A stretch of 11,750 bases of DNA from JACZSB01 sp965372015 (GTDB lineage Bacteria > Fidelibacterota > Marinisomatia > SCGC-AAA003-L08 > TS1B11), in contig CBDVAP010000092.1 of NCBI GenBank assembly GCA_965372015.1, forward strand, positions 1 through 11,750, written 5' to 3'. Every line of letters starts with the position of its first letter. Within the stretch, counting starts at the first letter, position 1. This document shows, piece after piece, positions 1-6,680 of this stretch. The notes beneath the pieces are model-generated. The model saw only the letters and a list, made by a program, of their open reading frames with translations. It ran no database searches and had not been told where the DNA came from. A program made the position numbers and the translations under genes.

Positions 1-309
1 GCCATCAAGGTTGAGCGGGAGGCGCTGGCCAAGGCGGCGGTGGAGCGGTTCGCCCTGCTGCCCTCGGCCCGGCCCTTCGTGGTGGTGGCCGGAGCCTGCC
101 GGGGAGATCAATTGAGACTGGCGGCCGGCGGCTCCACCGAGCGGATCACCACTGCCCAGCTGGCCATCGACCAGCTGGACACTACGGCGGTGGCGGAGGT
201 GGCCGAGGCCCTGGCCGAGCCGTTTATCTCCGACCAATACGGCTCCCGGGAGTACAAACAGGCCCTGATCGGGACCGCTATCCGGCGGATAGGGGCGCGT
301 CTATGCTGA
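1..309 (+). CDS. Molybdenum hydroxylase FAD-binding subunit, C-terminal fragment (CoxM/XdhB family)
   Basis: The reading frame is open from base 1, so the gene begins upstream of the window; 102 C-terminal residues are visible. They fit the C-terminal domain of the FAD subunit of xanthine dehydrogenase/CO dehydrogenase-type enzymes. A strand reading RPFVVVAGAC is followed by AAGGSTERI, and near the end the family-typical ISDQYGSREYKQALIG (compare the usual 'isD-x-raSaeYR') precedes a basic RRI helix. This subunit takes electrons from the 2Fe-2S clusters onto FAD for transfer to NAD+ or another acceptor. The FAD-binding motifs themselves lie outside the window. Its TGA overlaps the next gene's ATG by 7 bp, so the genes are probably co-transcribed and translationally coupled. 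Family assignment is fairly sure from this domain plus the two downstream partners. Confidence 0.85.
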   Translation, partial: AIKVEREALAKAAVERFALLPSARPFVVVAGACRGDQLRLAAGGSTERITTAQLAIDQLDTTAVAEVAEALAEPFISDQYGSREYKQALIGTAIRRIGARLC

Positions 310-755
310 AGTTCAGCCTCAACGGCCAACCGCTGGAAGCCGACCTGCCCCCCGGCTTGACCTTACTGGAATATCTCCGGGAGCGGCGGCTTTACAGCCT
401 AAAACACGGCTGTGACCAGGGCGAATGCGGCGCCTGTGCGGTCCTGGTGGACGGCCGGGCCCATAACGCCTGCCTGTTGCTGATGCCCATGCTGGCCGGT
501 AGGGCAGTGGAAACCCTGGAAGGCTTGACCGCCAGCGGTGAGGCCCTGGAAGCCCAGGAGCGCTTTATCACTGCGGGGGCCATCCAGTGTGGCTACTGCA
601 CGCCGGGGATGATCATTTCGCTGGTGGCCTTGCTCCGGGAAAAACAAGCCCGCTCGGTGATGGAAATCCGCAGCGTGCTGGCAGGTAACCTGTGCCGCTG
701 CACCGGCTATGTGAAACCGGTGGACGCCGCCCGGTCGTTGATGGGGGAGCAATGA
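303..755 (+). CDS. Molybdenum hydroxylase 2Fe-2S subunit (CoxS/XdhC family)
   Basis: This 150-residue protein has the usual length and architecture of the small iron-sulfur subunit. The N-terminal plant-ferredoxin-like domain carries C37, C42, C45 and C57 (HGCDQGECGACAVLVDG, then the distal NAC). The C-terminal four-helix domain carries C96 and C99 (QCGYCTPGM) and C131 and C133 (LCRCTGY). All eight ligands for the two [2Fe-2S] clusters are present. Its role is to carry electrons from the molybdenum centre to the FAD subunit. No signal peptide is visible, so the enzyme is probably cytoplasmic. The start at 303 is favoured because the ferredoxin fold begins at once (LKFSLNGQPLE) and AGGGG lies 7 nt upstream. 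The TGA at 753-755 overlaps the next ATG at 752. Confidence 0.96.
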   Translation: MLKFSLNGQPLEADLPPGLTLLEYLRERRLYSLKHGCDQGECGACAVLVDGRAHNACLLLMPMLAGRAVETLEGLTASGEALEAQERFITAGAIQCGYCTPGMIISLVALLREKQARSVMEIRSVLAGNLCRCTGYVKPVDAARSLMGEQ

Positions 756-3040
756 AAGAAGACTTAAAATACGTTGGCCGCACGACTCCCCGGGTGGACG
801 GGCTGCCCCTGGCCCGAGGCAAGCCGGTTTTCGCCGATGATATCCACCTGCCGGACCTGCTGCACCTGAAAGTATTGCGCAGTCCCCACGCCCACGCCCG
901 GATCAAACATATCGACCCCGGGCCGGCCCTGGCAATGGAGGGGGTGGAGGCGGTCCTGACCCACCAGGATTTCCCACCGCGCTACTATACCACCGCCGGG
1001 CAGGGCTATCCCGAGCCTTCGCCGCGGGACACGCTGGTGTTGGGAGAGCGGATGCGCCATGTGGGTGACCGGGTGGCCGTGGTGGCCGCCGAGACCCCCG
1101 ATATCGCCGCCGCCGCCCTGGAGGCCGTGCAGGTGGAGTATGAGCTGCTGCCGGCGGTCTTCGATCCCGGGGAGGCACTGACGAGCAAAGTCGTTATCCA
1201 TCCCGAGGAGGGCCCCGGCGGGATTCACGATGCCGACCACAATATAGCCGCCCTTCTCGAGGCTCAGGTGGGGGACGTGGAGCAGGCACTCAGCCGGGCG
1301 GCGCACGTTTTTGAGGGGCGCTATAAAACGCCCTACGTCCAACAAGCTCACCTGGAGCCGCATATCACCCTCACCTGGTTGGACGAGAACGACCGGGTGG
1401 TGATCCGCACGGCCACCCAGGTGCCGTTCCATGTGCGGCGGATTGTGGCCCAGGTGCTGGACATTCCCCTGTCACGCATTCGGGTCATCAAGCCGCGCAT
1501 CGGTGGGGGCTTCGGCGGCAAACAGGAAATCCTGACCGAGGAGCTGTGCGCCGCCGTCACCTTAAGGACCGGCCGGCCGGCCCGATTGGAACTGACCCGG
1601 GAGGAGGAGTTCTATGCCACCAGGTCCAGGCATCCTCAAATAATTGACCTGCAGTTGGGGCTGACGGAAGATTATAAATTCAGCGCCCTGGACCTGACCA
1701 TACTGGAAAACTGCGGGGCCTATGGACCCCACGCCCTGACAGTGATGTCGGTGACCGCCCTGCGCACCCTTTCATTATATCGCGTACCCCACGTGCGAGC
1801 CAAGGCCCGGGCGGTGTACACCAACCTGCCGGTGGCCGGCGCTTACCGGGGTTATGGCGCTCCGCAGGGCTGTTTCGCCCTGGAGGTGCTATTGGATGAG
1901 GCCGCCTGCGAGTTAGGTATCGACCCCCTGGAGCTGCGCCGGCGCAACCTGCTGGAGGTTGGGGATGAAGTACCCATCGCCGTGTCCTTAGGGGAGGGGC
2001 GCGAGGGCTATCCCATGACCATCCGCTCTACCGGTTTCCGCCGTTGCCTGGACGAGGGAGCGAAGCTGATCGGCTGGGCGCAGCGCCCCACTAAGCAGGA
2101 GGGTACCCTGCGTCGGGGGGTGGGGATGGCGGCGGCCACCATGGGTTCGGGCATCGCCGGCATCGACATGGCTTCGGCCTTCATTAAAATGAACGAGGAT
2201 GGCAGCTTCAATCTGATAGTGGGGGCCACCGATCTGGGCACCGGCTCCGATACCGCCCTGGCCCAGATTGCCGCTGAAGTGCTGGCAGTCCCGGTGGAGC
2301 GGATCCTGGTGCAATCCTCCGATACCGATGTTACCCCCTTCGATACCGGCGCCTATGCCTCCAGCACCACCTATATTTCCGGCGGGGCGGTGCAGAAGGC
2401 GGCCCAGGACGTCCGGCGGCAGATATTGGAGCGGGGGAAGTCATTACTGGGTGTGAAGGACGCCTCCATCGATAACGGCCAGGTGGTGGCGGCGGGCGGC
2501 CGGAGCATTTCCTACGGGGAAATCTGCACCCGGACTTTCTACACCGACGAGCAGCAGCAGATCATGGCCGGCGCTTCGCACCGCAGTTACGATTCGCCGC
2601 CGCCCTATAATGCCACCTTTGCCGAGGTCACCGTCGACACCGACAGCGGCCTGGTGCGGGTGGAACGGATCGTTTCGGTGACCGATGCCGGGCAGGTGAT
2701 CAATCCCCAGATGGCGGAGGGCCAGGCCGAGGGGGCCATACCGCAAGCACTGGGGATGTGCCTGAGCGAGCGGATGATCTTCGATGAACAGGGGGCGCCG
2801 GTGAACACCGATTTCAACGGCTATCACATCTATACCGCCCTCGATATGCCGGAGATTATCGTCAGATTTGTAGAGAGTCACGAGCCCACCGGCCCGTTCG
2901 GGGCCAAGGCCACCGCCGAGATCCCGATCAACGCCCCGGCCCCGGCGGTAGTCAACGCTATTTATAACGCCTGCGGCGTGCGGCTGAGGGAGCTGCCGGT
3001 TACCCCGGAGCAACTGTTTCGCGGGCTGCGGGGGGAGTGA
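752..3040 (+). CDS. Molybdenum hydroxylase molybdopterin-binding subunit (xanthine dehydrogenase/CoxL family)
   Basis: This 762-residue catalytic large subunit binds the Mo-pterin cofactor and hydroxylates a heteroaromatic or aldehyde-type substrate with oxygen from water. Visible motifs are QQAHLEPH (early Mo-pterin loop), GGGFGGKQE at residues 251-259, AYRGYGAPQ at 364-372 with the Arg that contacts substrate in xanthine oxidase, GATDLGTGSDT around 496-501, DTDVTPFDTGAYASS at 524-538, and PFGAKATAE, whose E723 matches the catalytic Glu. The position occupied by substrate-contacting Glu802 in bovine xanthine oxidase is Gln258 here, so xanthine should not be assumed. The CoxL-specific AYXCSFR loop is not seen. 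I chose ATG 752 because GGGGAG precedes it by 5 nt, it gives the compact ATGA overlap with the previous gene, and the family N-terminus (YVGRTTPRVDG) follows closely. A longer GTG start at 692 would sit inside the iron-sulfur gene. Confidence 0.95.
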   Translation: MKEDLKYVGRTTPRVDGLPLARGKPVFADDIHLPDLLHLKVLRSPHAHARIKHIDPGPALAMEGVEAVLTHQDFPPRYYTTAGQGYPEPSPRDTLVLGERMRHVGDRVAVVAAETPDIAAAALEAVQVEYELLPAVFDPGEALTSKVVIHPEEGPGGIHDADHNIAALLEAQVGDVEQALSRAAHVFEGRYKTPYVQQAHLEPHITLTWLDENDRVVIRTATQVPFHVRRIVAQVLDIPLSRIRVIKPRIGGGFGGKQEILTEELCAAVTLRTGRPARLELTREEEFYATRSRHPQIIDLQLGLTEDYKFSALDLTILENCGAYGPHALTVMSVTALRTLSLYRVPHVRAKARAVYTNLPVAGAYRGYGAPQGCFALEVLLDEAACELGIDPLELRRRNLLEVGDEVPIAVSLGEGREGYPMTIRSTGFRRCLDEGAKLIGWAQRPTKQEGTLRRGVGMAAATMGSGIAGIDMASAFIKMNEDGSFNLIVGATDLGTGSDTALAQIAAEVLAVPVERILVQSSDTDVTPFDTGAYASSTTYISGGAVQKAAQDVRRQILERGKSLLGVKDASIDNGQVVAAGGRSISYGEICTRTFYTDEQQQIMAGASHRSYDSPPPYNATFAEVTVDTDSGLVRVERIVSVTDAGQVINPQMAEGQAEGAIPQALGMCLSERMIFDEQGAPVNTDFNGYHIYTALDMPEIIVRFVESHEPTGPFGAKATAEIPINAPAPAVVNAIYNACGVRLRELPVTPEQLFRGLRGE

Positions 3041-3066
3041 AAGTTGCCGCCGGATGCGGCCGGGGA

Positions 3067-3109
3067 TAAATAACAAAACGCCCCGTCGATGTACTCGCCG
3101 ACAGGGCGT
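3067..3109 (-). terminator. Intrinsic terminator of the sigma factor gene
   Basis: Bases 3078-3088 pair with 3099-3109 (ACGCCC-C-GTCG against CGAC-A-GGGCGT): ten Watson-Crick pairs, one C/A mismatch and a 10-nt loop. Read on the minus strand the hairpin is followed by TTTTGTTATTTA, a good U-tract, and it begins 19 nt past the sigma stop codon. On the plus strand the hairpin is followed by CTGCTTAAG, so it is a poorer terminator for the converging hydroxylase operon. That operon has only a small GC-rich hairpin of its own (GCCGC 3046-3050 with GCGGC 3056-3060) and no T-run. Confidence 0.85.
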
Positions 3110-3127
3110 CTGCTTAAGTGAATTGGT

Positions 3128-3961
3128 TTACAGGTAGGGGCGGAGCGGTTCGGACCGTGACCGGTGTTGCAGCCGGCACAGGGCCTTTTCTTTGATCTGT
3201 CGCACCCGCTCGCGGGTTAAGTTGAATTCCTCACCGATCTCATTGAGTGTCAGGGCGTATTCCTGGTCGATGCCGAAATACATCTTGAGCACATCGCGCT
3301 CCCGGTCCTTGAGGCTTTCCAGGGCGATTTTGATATCTTCCCTGAGCGAGAACTCACCCATGCCGTCATCGGGTTCCGGGGCGTCGCGGTCGGGGATGAT
3401 ATTCATCAGCGAATTGGATTCCGAGTCGGAAAAGGGCATGTCCAGCGACTGATGGCGCTGGCGGAATTGTAGGGTGTTGGCCACTTCGTGGGGTTGTTTG
3501 TCCACGTGGCGAGCGATCTCCTCCACCAACGGCTGGCGTTCCAACTGCTGTTCCAGCGCCTCGGCGGCCCGCGCCACCTTGGTAATGTCACCTTGCCGGT
3601 TGAGCGGCACCCGGATCATGCGCGAGTGCTCGGACAGCGATTGTAGAATGGCCTGGCGGACCCACCACACGGCGTAGGAAATAAATTTAAATCCACGGGT
3701 TTCGTCGAAACGCTCGGCGGCCTTGATCAGTCCCAGGTTACCCTCGCTGATCAGATCCTCCAGCGGACGTCCCTGACCCTGGAATTTCTTGGCGACACTG
3801 ACCACGAAGCGCAGATTGGAGACAATCAGCTCTTCTCCGGCGCGCCGGTCACCCTTTTTGATACGCTGGGTGAGTTCGATCTCTTTTCGGGGGTCCAGTG
3901 GCTCGAATTTGCTGATTTCGGCCAGGTAGTTGCCTAGTGCTCTGTTGGATTCGCTGCTCAT
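3128..3961 (-). CDS. rpoD: RNA polymerase sigma-70 family factor, short RpoD type
   Basis: This 277-residue protein directs RNA polymerase to promoters and is probably the primary (housekeeping) sigma of the organism. Region 1.2 is at about 6-37 (LGNYLAEISKFEPL). Region 2 is at about 43-113, with NLRFVVSVAKK, the DLISEGNLGLIKAAERFD core-binding stretch and the -10 recognition helix FKFISYAVWWVRQAI. Region 3 is at about 120-195. Region 4 is at about 208-265, with the helix-turn-helix LTLNEIGEEFNLTRERVRQI. There is no region 1.1, so it is far shorter than E. coli RpoD but close to the roughly 290-residue primary sigmas of Bacteroidota. The C-terminal RSRSEPLRPYL also resembles that group. The ATG at 3961 lacks an obvious Shine-Dalgarno, common in that phylum. 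A group-2 non-essential sigma cannot be excluded. It stands alone, convergent with the hydroxylase operon and divergent from the hydrolase gene. Confidence 0.95.
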   Translation of the reverse strand: MSSESNRALGNYLAEISKFEPLDPRKEIELTQRIKKGDRRAGEELIVSNLRFVVSVAKKFQGQGRPLEDLISEGNLGLIKAAERFDETRGFKFISYAVWWVRQAILQSLSEHSRMIRVPLNRQGDITKVARAAEALEQQLERQPLVEEIARHVDKQPHEVANTLQFRQRHQSLDMPFSDSESNSLMNIIPDRDAPEPDDGMGEFSLREDIKIALESLKDRERDVLKMYFGIDQEYALTLNEIGEEFNLTRERVRQIKEKALCRLQHRSRSEPLRPYL

Positions 3962-4015
3962 ATCAGATTAATATTCCAAGCGTAACAGTTAAAAAAACAC
4001 CATAACTTAGCACAG

Positions 4016-4044
4016 AGTTTACGAAATTATTCGCCCGTTTTCAA
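4016..4044 (-). promoter_or_regulatory. Candidate sigma-70 promoter for the sigma factor gene
   Basis: On the minus strand TTGAAA (4039-4044, five of six matches to TTGACA) is separated by exactly 17 nt from TAAACT (4016-4021, four of six to TATAAT). Transcription would begin around 4009, giving a leader of about 45-50 nt before the ATG at 3961. The 3962-4080 stretch is strongly AT-rich compared with both flanking genes, as expected of a divergent promoter region. I did not find an equally good promoter on the plus strand for the hydrolase: TATTAT at 4075-4080 lacks a -35 partner. Confidence 0.5.
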
Positions 4045-4208
4045 CCAATAAAACGAAAAACATTTTAAGCATGCTATTATACCGGAACCGGCACAGCTCG
4101 CCCGCCCCTGGTCCGTTGGCCGGGTGGGCGCAACCGGTGATGGTTCTTTTGACTTGTTTCGGCTCCGAACAAACAGTTATTTTGGACCGGTAGACAAACC
4201 CGGCAACC

Positions 4209-4871
4209 ATGTCTCGACGAAAAACCCAACAACACGCCATTCTACTGCACGGCCTGGCCCGCACCAATCTCTCCATGCGGCGTCTGGCGACCCAACTGAG
4301 CGCTCACAGTTACCAGGTCCATAACCTGAACTATCCCTCCACTGCCCACACCATCGAGGTGCTGGCTGACCAGACGCTCCATAAAGTGGTGGGACCGCTG
4401 GCCGAGGAAAATGGGCCGCTGATTCACTTCGTCAGCCATTCTATTGGCGGCATAATAATACGCTACTACTTAAAGCACCATAAAGTTCCAAACCTGGGCC
4501 GGGTTGTGATGCTGTCACCCCCCAATCAGGGCAGCGAACTGGCGGATATTTTGCGAGGCGGTTTTTATCAGACTTTGTCGGGGCCGGCGGTGGGGCAACT
4601 GGGTACCGGACCGGACAGTGTGCCGTTGAACCTGGGACCGGTGGATTTTGAGGTAGGGGTGATCACCGGTAACCGGCCCATTAATCCAATCGGCTCCCGG
4701 TTGATCGAAGGGCCCAGTGATGGTACCGTGGCGGTGGAACGGGCCAAGGTGGCCGGGATGTCCGATTTCCTGGTGCTGCCCCACAGCCACACCTTCATTA
4801 TGTTGCGCAAGGGAGTAGCCGATCAAGTCATCCATTTCCTGGAGCAGGGCCGGTTTGAACACCAGGTCTGA
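4209..4871 (+). CDS. Serine alpha/beta hydrolase (lipase/esterase-like)
   Basis: This 220-residue single-domain alpha/beta hydrolase opens with AILLHGL (residues 10-16), the HG oxyanion-hole loop after the first strand. The nucleophile elbow is VSHSIGG with Ser78; it reads SHSIG rather than the textbook GxSxG, as in a subset of lipase-like hydrolases. SPPNQGSELAD at 103-113 resembles the strand after the elbow in triacylglycerol-lipase and PGAP1-like proteins. The likely acid is Asp171 (EGPSDGTVAVE) and the likely base is His194 (PHSHTFIM, with His192 as alternative), so the triad looks complete. No signal peptide or membrane segment is seen, so it is probably cytoplasmic. The ATG at 4209 is the first start that keeps the HGL motif; no clear Shine-Dalgarno precedes it. 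The acyltransferase gene follows after 69 bp on the same strand, so a lipid or acyl-ester substrate is a reasonable guess, but the substrate is unknown. Confidence 0.9.
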   Translation: MSRRKTQQHAILLHGLARTNLSMRRLATQLSAHSYQVHNLNYPSTAHTIEVLADQTLHKVVGPLAEENGPLIHFVSHSIGGIIIRYYLKHHKVPNLGRVVMLSPPNQGSELADILRGGFYQTLSGPAVGQLGTGPDSVPLNLGPVDFEVGVITGNRPINPIGSRLIEGPSDGTVAVERAKVAGMSDFLVLPHSHTFIMLRKGVADQVIHFLEQGRFEHQV

Positions 4872-4940
4872 CAAGGGGCTTCGTGATCGGCTGGGGGGCC
4901 GGGGAAGCGGTCCAATGCGGCCGGCTCGCGGCGACTTACT

Positions 4941-6365
4941 ATGAATAATGGTGTCACCCTGCCGCTGTGGTTGGTGGTATTAGGGGGGCTGTTCGCCACC
5001 TGGGTCCTGCTGGACCGCCTGCTGATCCCTAGTGTGCGCTGGTTCTTTCGTCGCCGGCTCAATATCGCGATTGATAAGGTCAATCAACGCCTGGACCTGA
5101 AAATTCCGGCCTTCAAGCTTACACGGCGGCGGATATTGATCGATCAACTGACTTACGATCCCCACGTCCTGGAGGCGGTGGAACAGTATTGCCGGGAGCA
5201 CCAGGTGCCCTCCCAGGTGGCCCTGGAGAAGGTGGGGCGCTATGCCCGTGAGATCGTCCCTTCGTTCAATGCCTACCTATATTTCAGTTTCGGCAGCTGG
5301 CTGGCCCGCTCGGTGGTGCGCCTGCTTTACCGGGTGCGGATGGGCTATACCGATGAGGCGGGTTTGTCCGGGGTGGACCCCAACTCCAGCGTGGTGTTTG
5401 TTATGAATCACCGCAGCAACATGGACTACATCCTGGTGGCCTACATGGCCCTCAATAAGGCGGCCTTAAGTTACGCGGTGGGGGAGTGGGCCCGGGTCTG
5501 GCCGGTGCAGCAGCTGGTCCGGGCTCTGGGAGGCTATTTCGTGCGGCGCAATTCCGGCAATCTTCTCTATCGCCGGGTGTTGGCGCGCTACGTGCAGATG
5601 GCCACTGAAGGCGGCGTAGTGCAAGCGGTATTCCCCGAAGGCGGGCTCAGCCGCGACGGCAGTTTACACGATCCCAAGATCGGACTATTGGATTACATGC
5701 TGCGGTCATTCGACCCGGGCGGCAGGCGGGACCTGGTGTTCATCCCGGTAGCCGTCAACTACGACCGGGTGCTGGAAGACCGCACCCTGTTGCTGAAGAG
5801 CAACCCGAAAGGAAACCGGCCGGCGAAATTAAATGCTGTCAGAACCACACTACGGTTTATCGGGCACAACCTGCGGCTGATGATGAGGGGCGGCTGGTAC
5901 CGCTTCGGCTACGCCGCTGTGAATTTCGGCTCACCCCTCTCCATGCGTGATTACATCAAGGAGCGGGGGGTCAGTTTTCGTAGCCTGGAGCGGGCAGAGC
6001 GCATTGACCAGGTCCAACAGTTGGCCGCCCGGCTGATGGACGATATCGGCCGGATCATCCCGGTGCTGCCGGTATCGCTGGTGGCCTGTATCTTCACCCG
6101 GGAACCGGAGCGGGTCCTCTCGCACCTGGACTTAAAGACCCGCTTTCATCGCCTGGTGGAGCAGCTTGAGCAGCAGGGGGCGCAAGTCTACCTCCCGCGC
6201 CATGACCGCAGCTATGCCCTCCAGGTAGGGCTGCGCATGCTGACCCTCCGTCACCTGGTCAGCGAGGAGGACAGTCTATACCGGCTGGTGCCCGGCGAGC
6301 TTGAAATCGTGGGCTACTACGCCCAGGCCATAAGCCACCTGCTGGAGCCGTTGGATGGGCGCTGA
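4941..6365 (+). CDS. PlsB-like glycerol-3-phosphate/lysophosphatidate acyltransferase
   Basis: This 474-residue membrane-associated acyltransferase probably makes lysophosphatidate or phosphatidate for phospholipid synthesis. One N-terminal membrane segment (about 7-30) is followed by a basic stretch. The four glycerolipid acyltransferase blocks are all visible: block I NHRSNMDY with catalytic H157 and D162 (HX4D), block II ALGGYFVRR at 195-203, block III FPEGGLSRDG at 231-240, and block IV IPVAVNYDRVLED at 268-280. The wording HRSNMDY, SLHDPKIG and the C-terminal YYAQAISHLL (459-468) is closer to PlsB (glycerol-3-phosphate acyltransferase) than to PlsC. It is much shorter than E. coli PlsB (about 800 residues) because most of the N-terminal part is missing. 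Block III has Leu where PlsB and PlsC usually have Arg (EGGRSR, EGTRS), so the acyl acceptor is uncertain. It lies 69 bp after the hydrolase gene and may share its transcript. Confidence 0.88.
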   Translation: MNNGVTLPLWLVVLGGLFATWVLLDRLLIPSVRWFFRRRLNIAIDKVNQRLDLKIPAFKLTRRRILIDQLTYDPHVLEAVEQYCREHQVPSQVALEKVGRYAREIVPSFNAYLYFSFGSWLARSVVRLLYRVRMGYTDEAGLSGVDPNSSVVFVMNHRSNMDYILVAYMALNKAALSYAVGEWARVWPVQQLVRALGGYFVRRNSGNLLYRRVLARYVQMATEGGVVQAVFPEGGLSRDGSLHDPKIGLLDYMLRSFDPGGRRDLVFIPVAVNYDRVLEDRTLLLKSNPKGNRPAKLNAVRTTLRFIGHNLRLMMRGGWYRFGYAAVNFGSPLSMRDYIKERGVSFRSLERAERIDQVQQLAARLMDDIGRIIPVLPVSLVACIFTREPERVLSHLDLKTRFHRLVEQLEQQGAQVYLPRHDRSYALQVGLRMLTLRHLVSEEDSLYRLVPGELEIVGYYAQAISHLLEPLDGR

Positions 6366-6387
6366 CCGGCGGCACATTGGCTAAAAA

Positions 6388-6438
6388 ATGATAATTAGAC
6401 CGGAGATACCGGAAGATATTGGGGGCATTTACCTACTC
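6388..6438 (+). pseudogene. Possible N-terminal remnant of a GNAT acetyltransferase gene
   Basis: The translation from ATG 6388 begins MIIRPEIPEDIGGIYLLL, which reads like the beta-1/alpha-1 start of many GNAT-family N-acetyltransferases (typically 'MxIRPxxPEDxxxIxxL'). The similarity stops after about 17 residues. The frame runs on to a stop near 6588 with no acetyl-CoA binding motif (RxxGxG/A), and I could not pick up the fold in the other two frames. It may be a decayed gene end or chance; seventeen residues are weak evidence. Confidence 0.22.
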
Positions 6439-6507
6439 CTATCAACCCAGTCTAATGATTATAAAGGAAATAAGAACGAATGGGTGGAGATCAAAATCTT
6501 GGCCTTC

Positions 6508-6522
6508 GGGAAGATTCTTCCC
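6508..6522. repeat. 15-bp palindrome GGGAAGATTCTTCCC
   Basis: Arms GGGAAGA (6508-6514) and TCTTCCC (6516-6522) are perfect complements around a single T. It lies 170 bp before the susC start. It could be an operator for a dimeric regulator, or a small hairpin in a leader transcript. Its right arm overlaps the left arm of the next inverted repeat (6520-6527), so both RNA hairpins could not form together. I do not recognise it as the site of a specific regulator. Confidence 0.45.
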
Positions 6523-6566
6523 CACCGACGGCGGGGTTCAACCGCAGGTCCAGGTTGGCGGTGGGG
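6520..6566. repeat. Inverted repeat A: CCCCACCG / CGGTGGGG with nested hairpin
   Basis: CCCCACCG (6520-6527) pairs perfectly with CGGTGGGG (6559-6566), giving 8 bp. Inside it, CAACC (6539-6543) can pair with GGTTG (6553-6557) around a 9-nt loop. No T-run follows directly on the plus strand (CAGTTATTCT), so it is not a standard terminator. Confidence 0.5.
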
Positions 6567-6646
6567 CAGTTATTCTAAAAAAAAATAATTCCCCCCCCCC
6601 CCTCCTAATATGTTAATATCCGCCATTCGAGAATAATCCCCCACCG
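6559..6646. repeat. Inverted repeat B enclosing the A9/C12 tracts
   Basis: Bases 6559-6566 (CGGTGGGG) pair perfectly with 6639-6646 (CCCCACCG), and after a small internal loop 6570-6575 (TTATTC) pairs with 6631-6636 (GAATAA). That makes 14 Watson-Crick pairs closing a 55-nt loop that contains the A and C runs. The arm 6559-6566 is the same one used by inverted repeat A, so CCCCACCG occurs twice (6520, 6639) competing for one complement. Confidence 0.5.
6577..6602. repeat. Homopolymer pair: A9 and C12 tracts
   Basis: Nine consecutive A (6577-6585) are followed by TAATT and then twelve consecutive C (6591-6602). The C run ends 89 nt before the susC start codon. Such runs slip during replication and can make promoter spacing phase-variable, but long C/G runs are also a known sequencing and assembly artefact. 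Confidence 0.8.
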
Positions 6647-6680
6647 GGGTATATTGAGTTTTTGGTACAGCCGTAACCTT

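Noticed and set aside
692..751. Upstream GTG start for the molybdopterin subunit
   Set aside because: It would add 20 residues encoded within the iron-sulfur gene; ATG 752 has a ribosome binding site and the usual ATGA overlap.
764..1432. 222-residue open frame on the minus strand
   Set aside because: It lies wholly antisense to the molybdopterin subunit, whose motifs are unmistakable; long antisense frames are expected in GC-rich genes and the product resembles no known family.
2444..3076. 210-residue open frame on the minus strand
   Set aside because: Antisense to the end of the same subunit and running through the terminator region; low-complexity composition and no motif.
4149..4180. 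TTGACT (4149-4154) as a -35 box for the hydrolase gene
   Set aside because: No acceptable -10 hexamer at 16-18 nt; AGTTAT occurs only at 20 nt.
4019..4276. 85-residue minus-strand frame between the sigma and hydrolase genes
   Set aside because: It covers the AT-rich promoter region and overlaps the hydrolase start; no recognisable motif or ribosome binding site.
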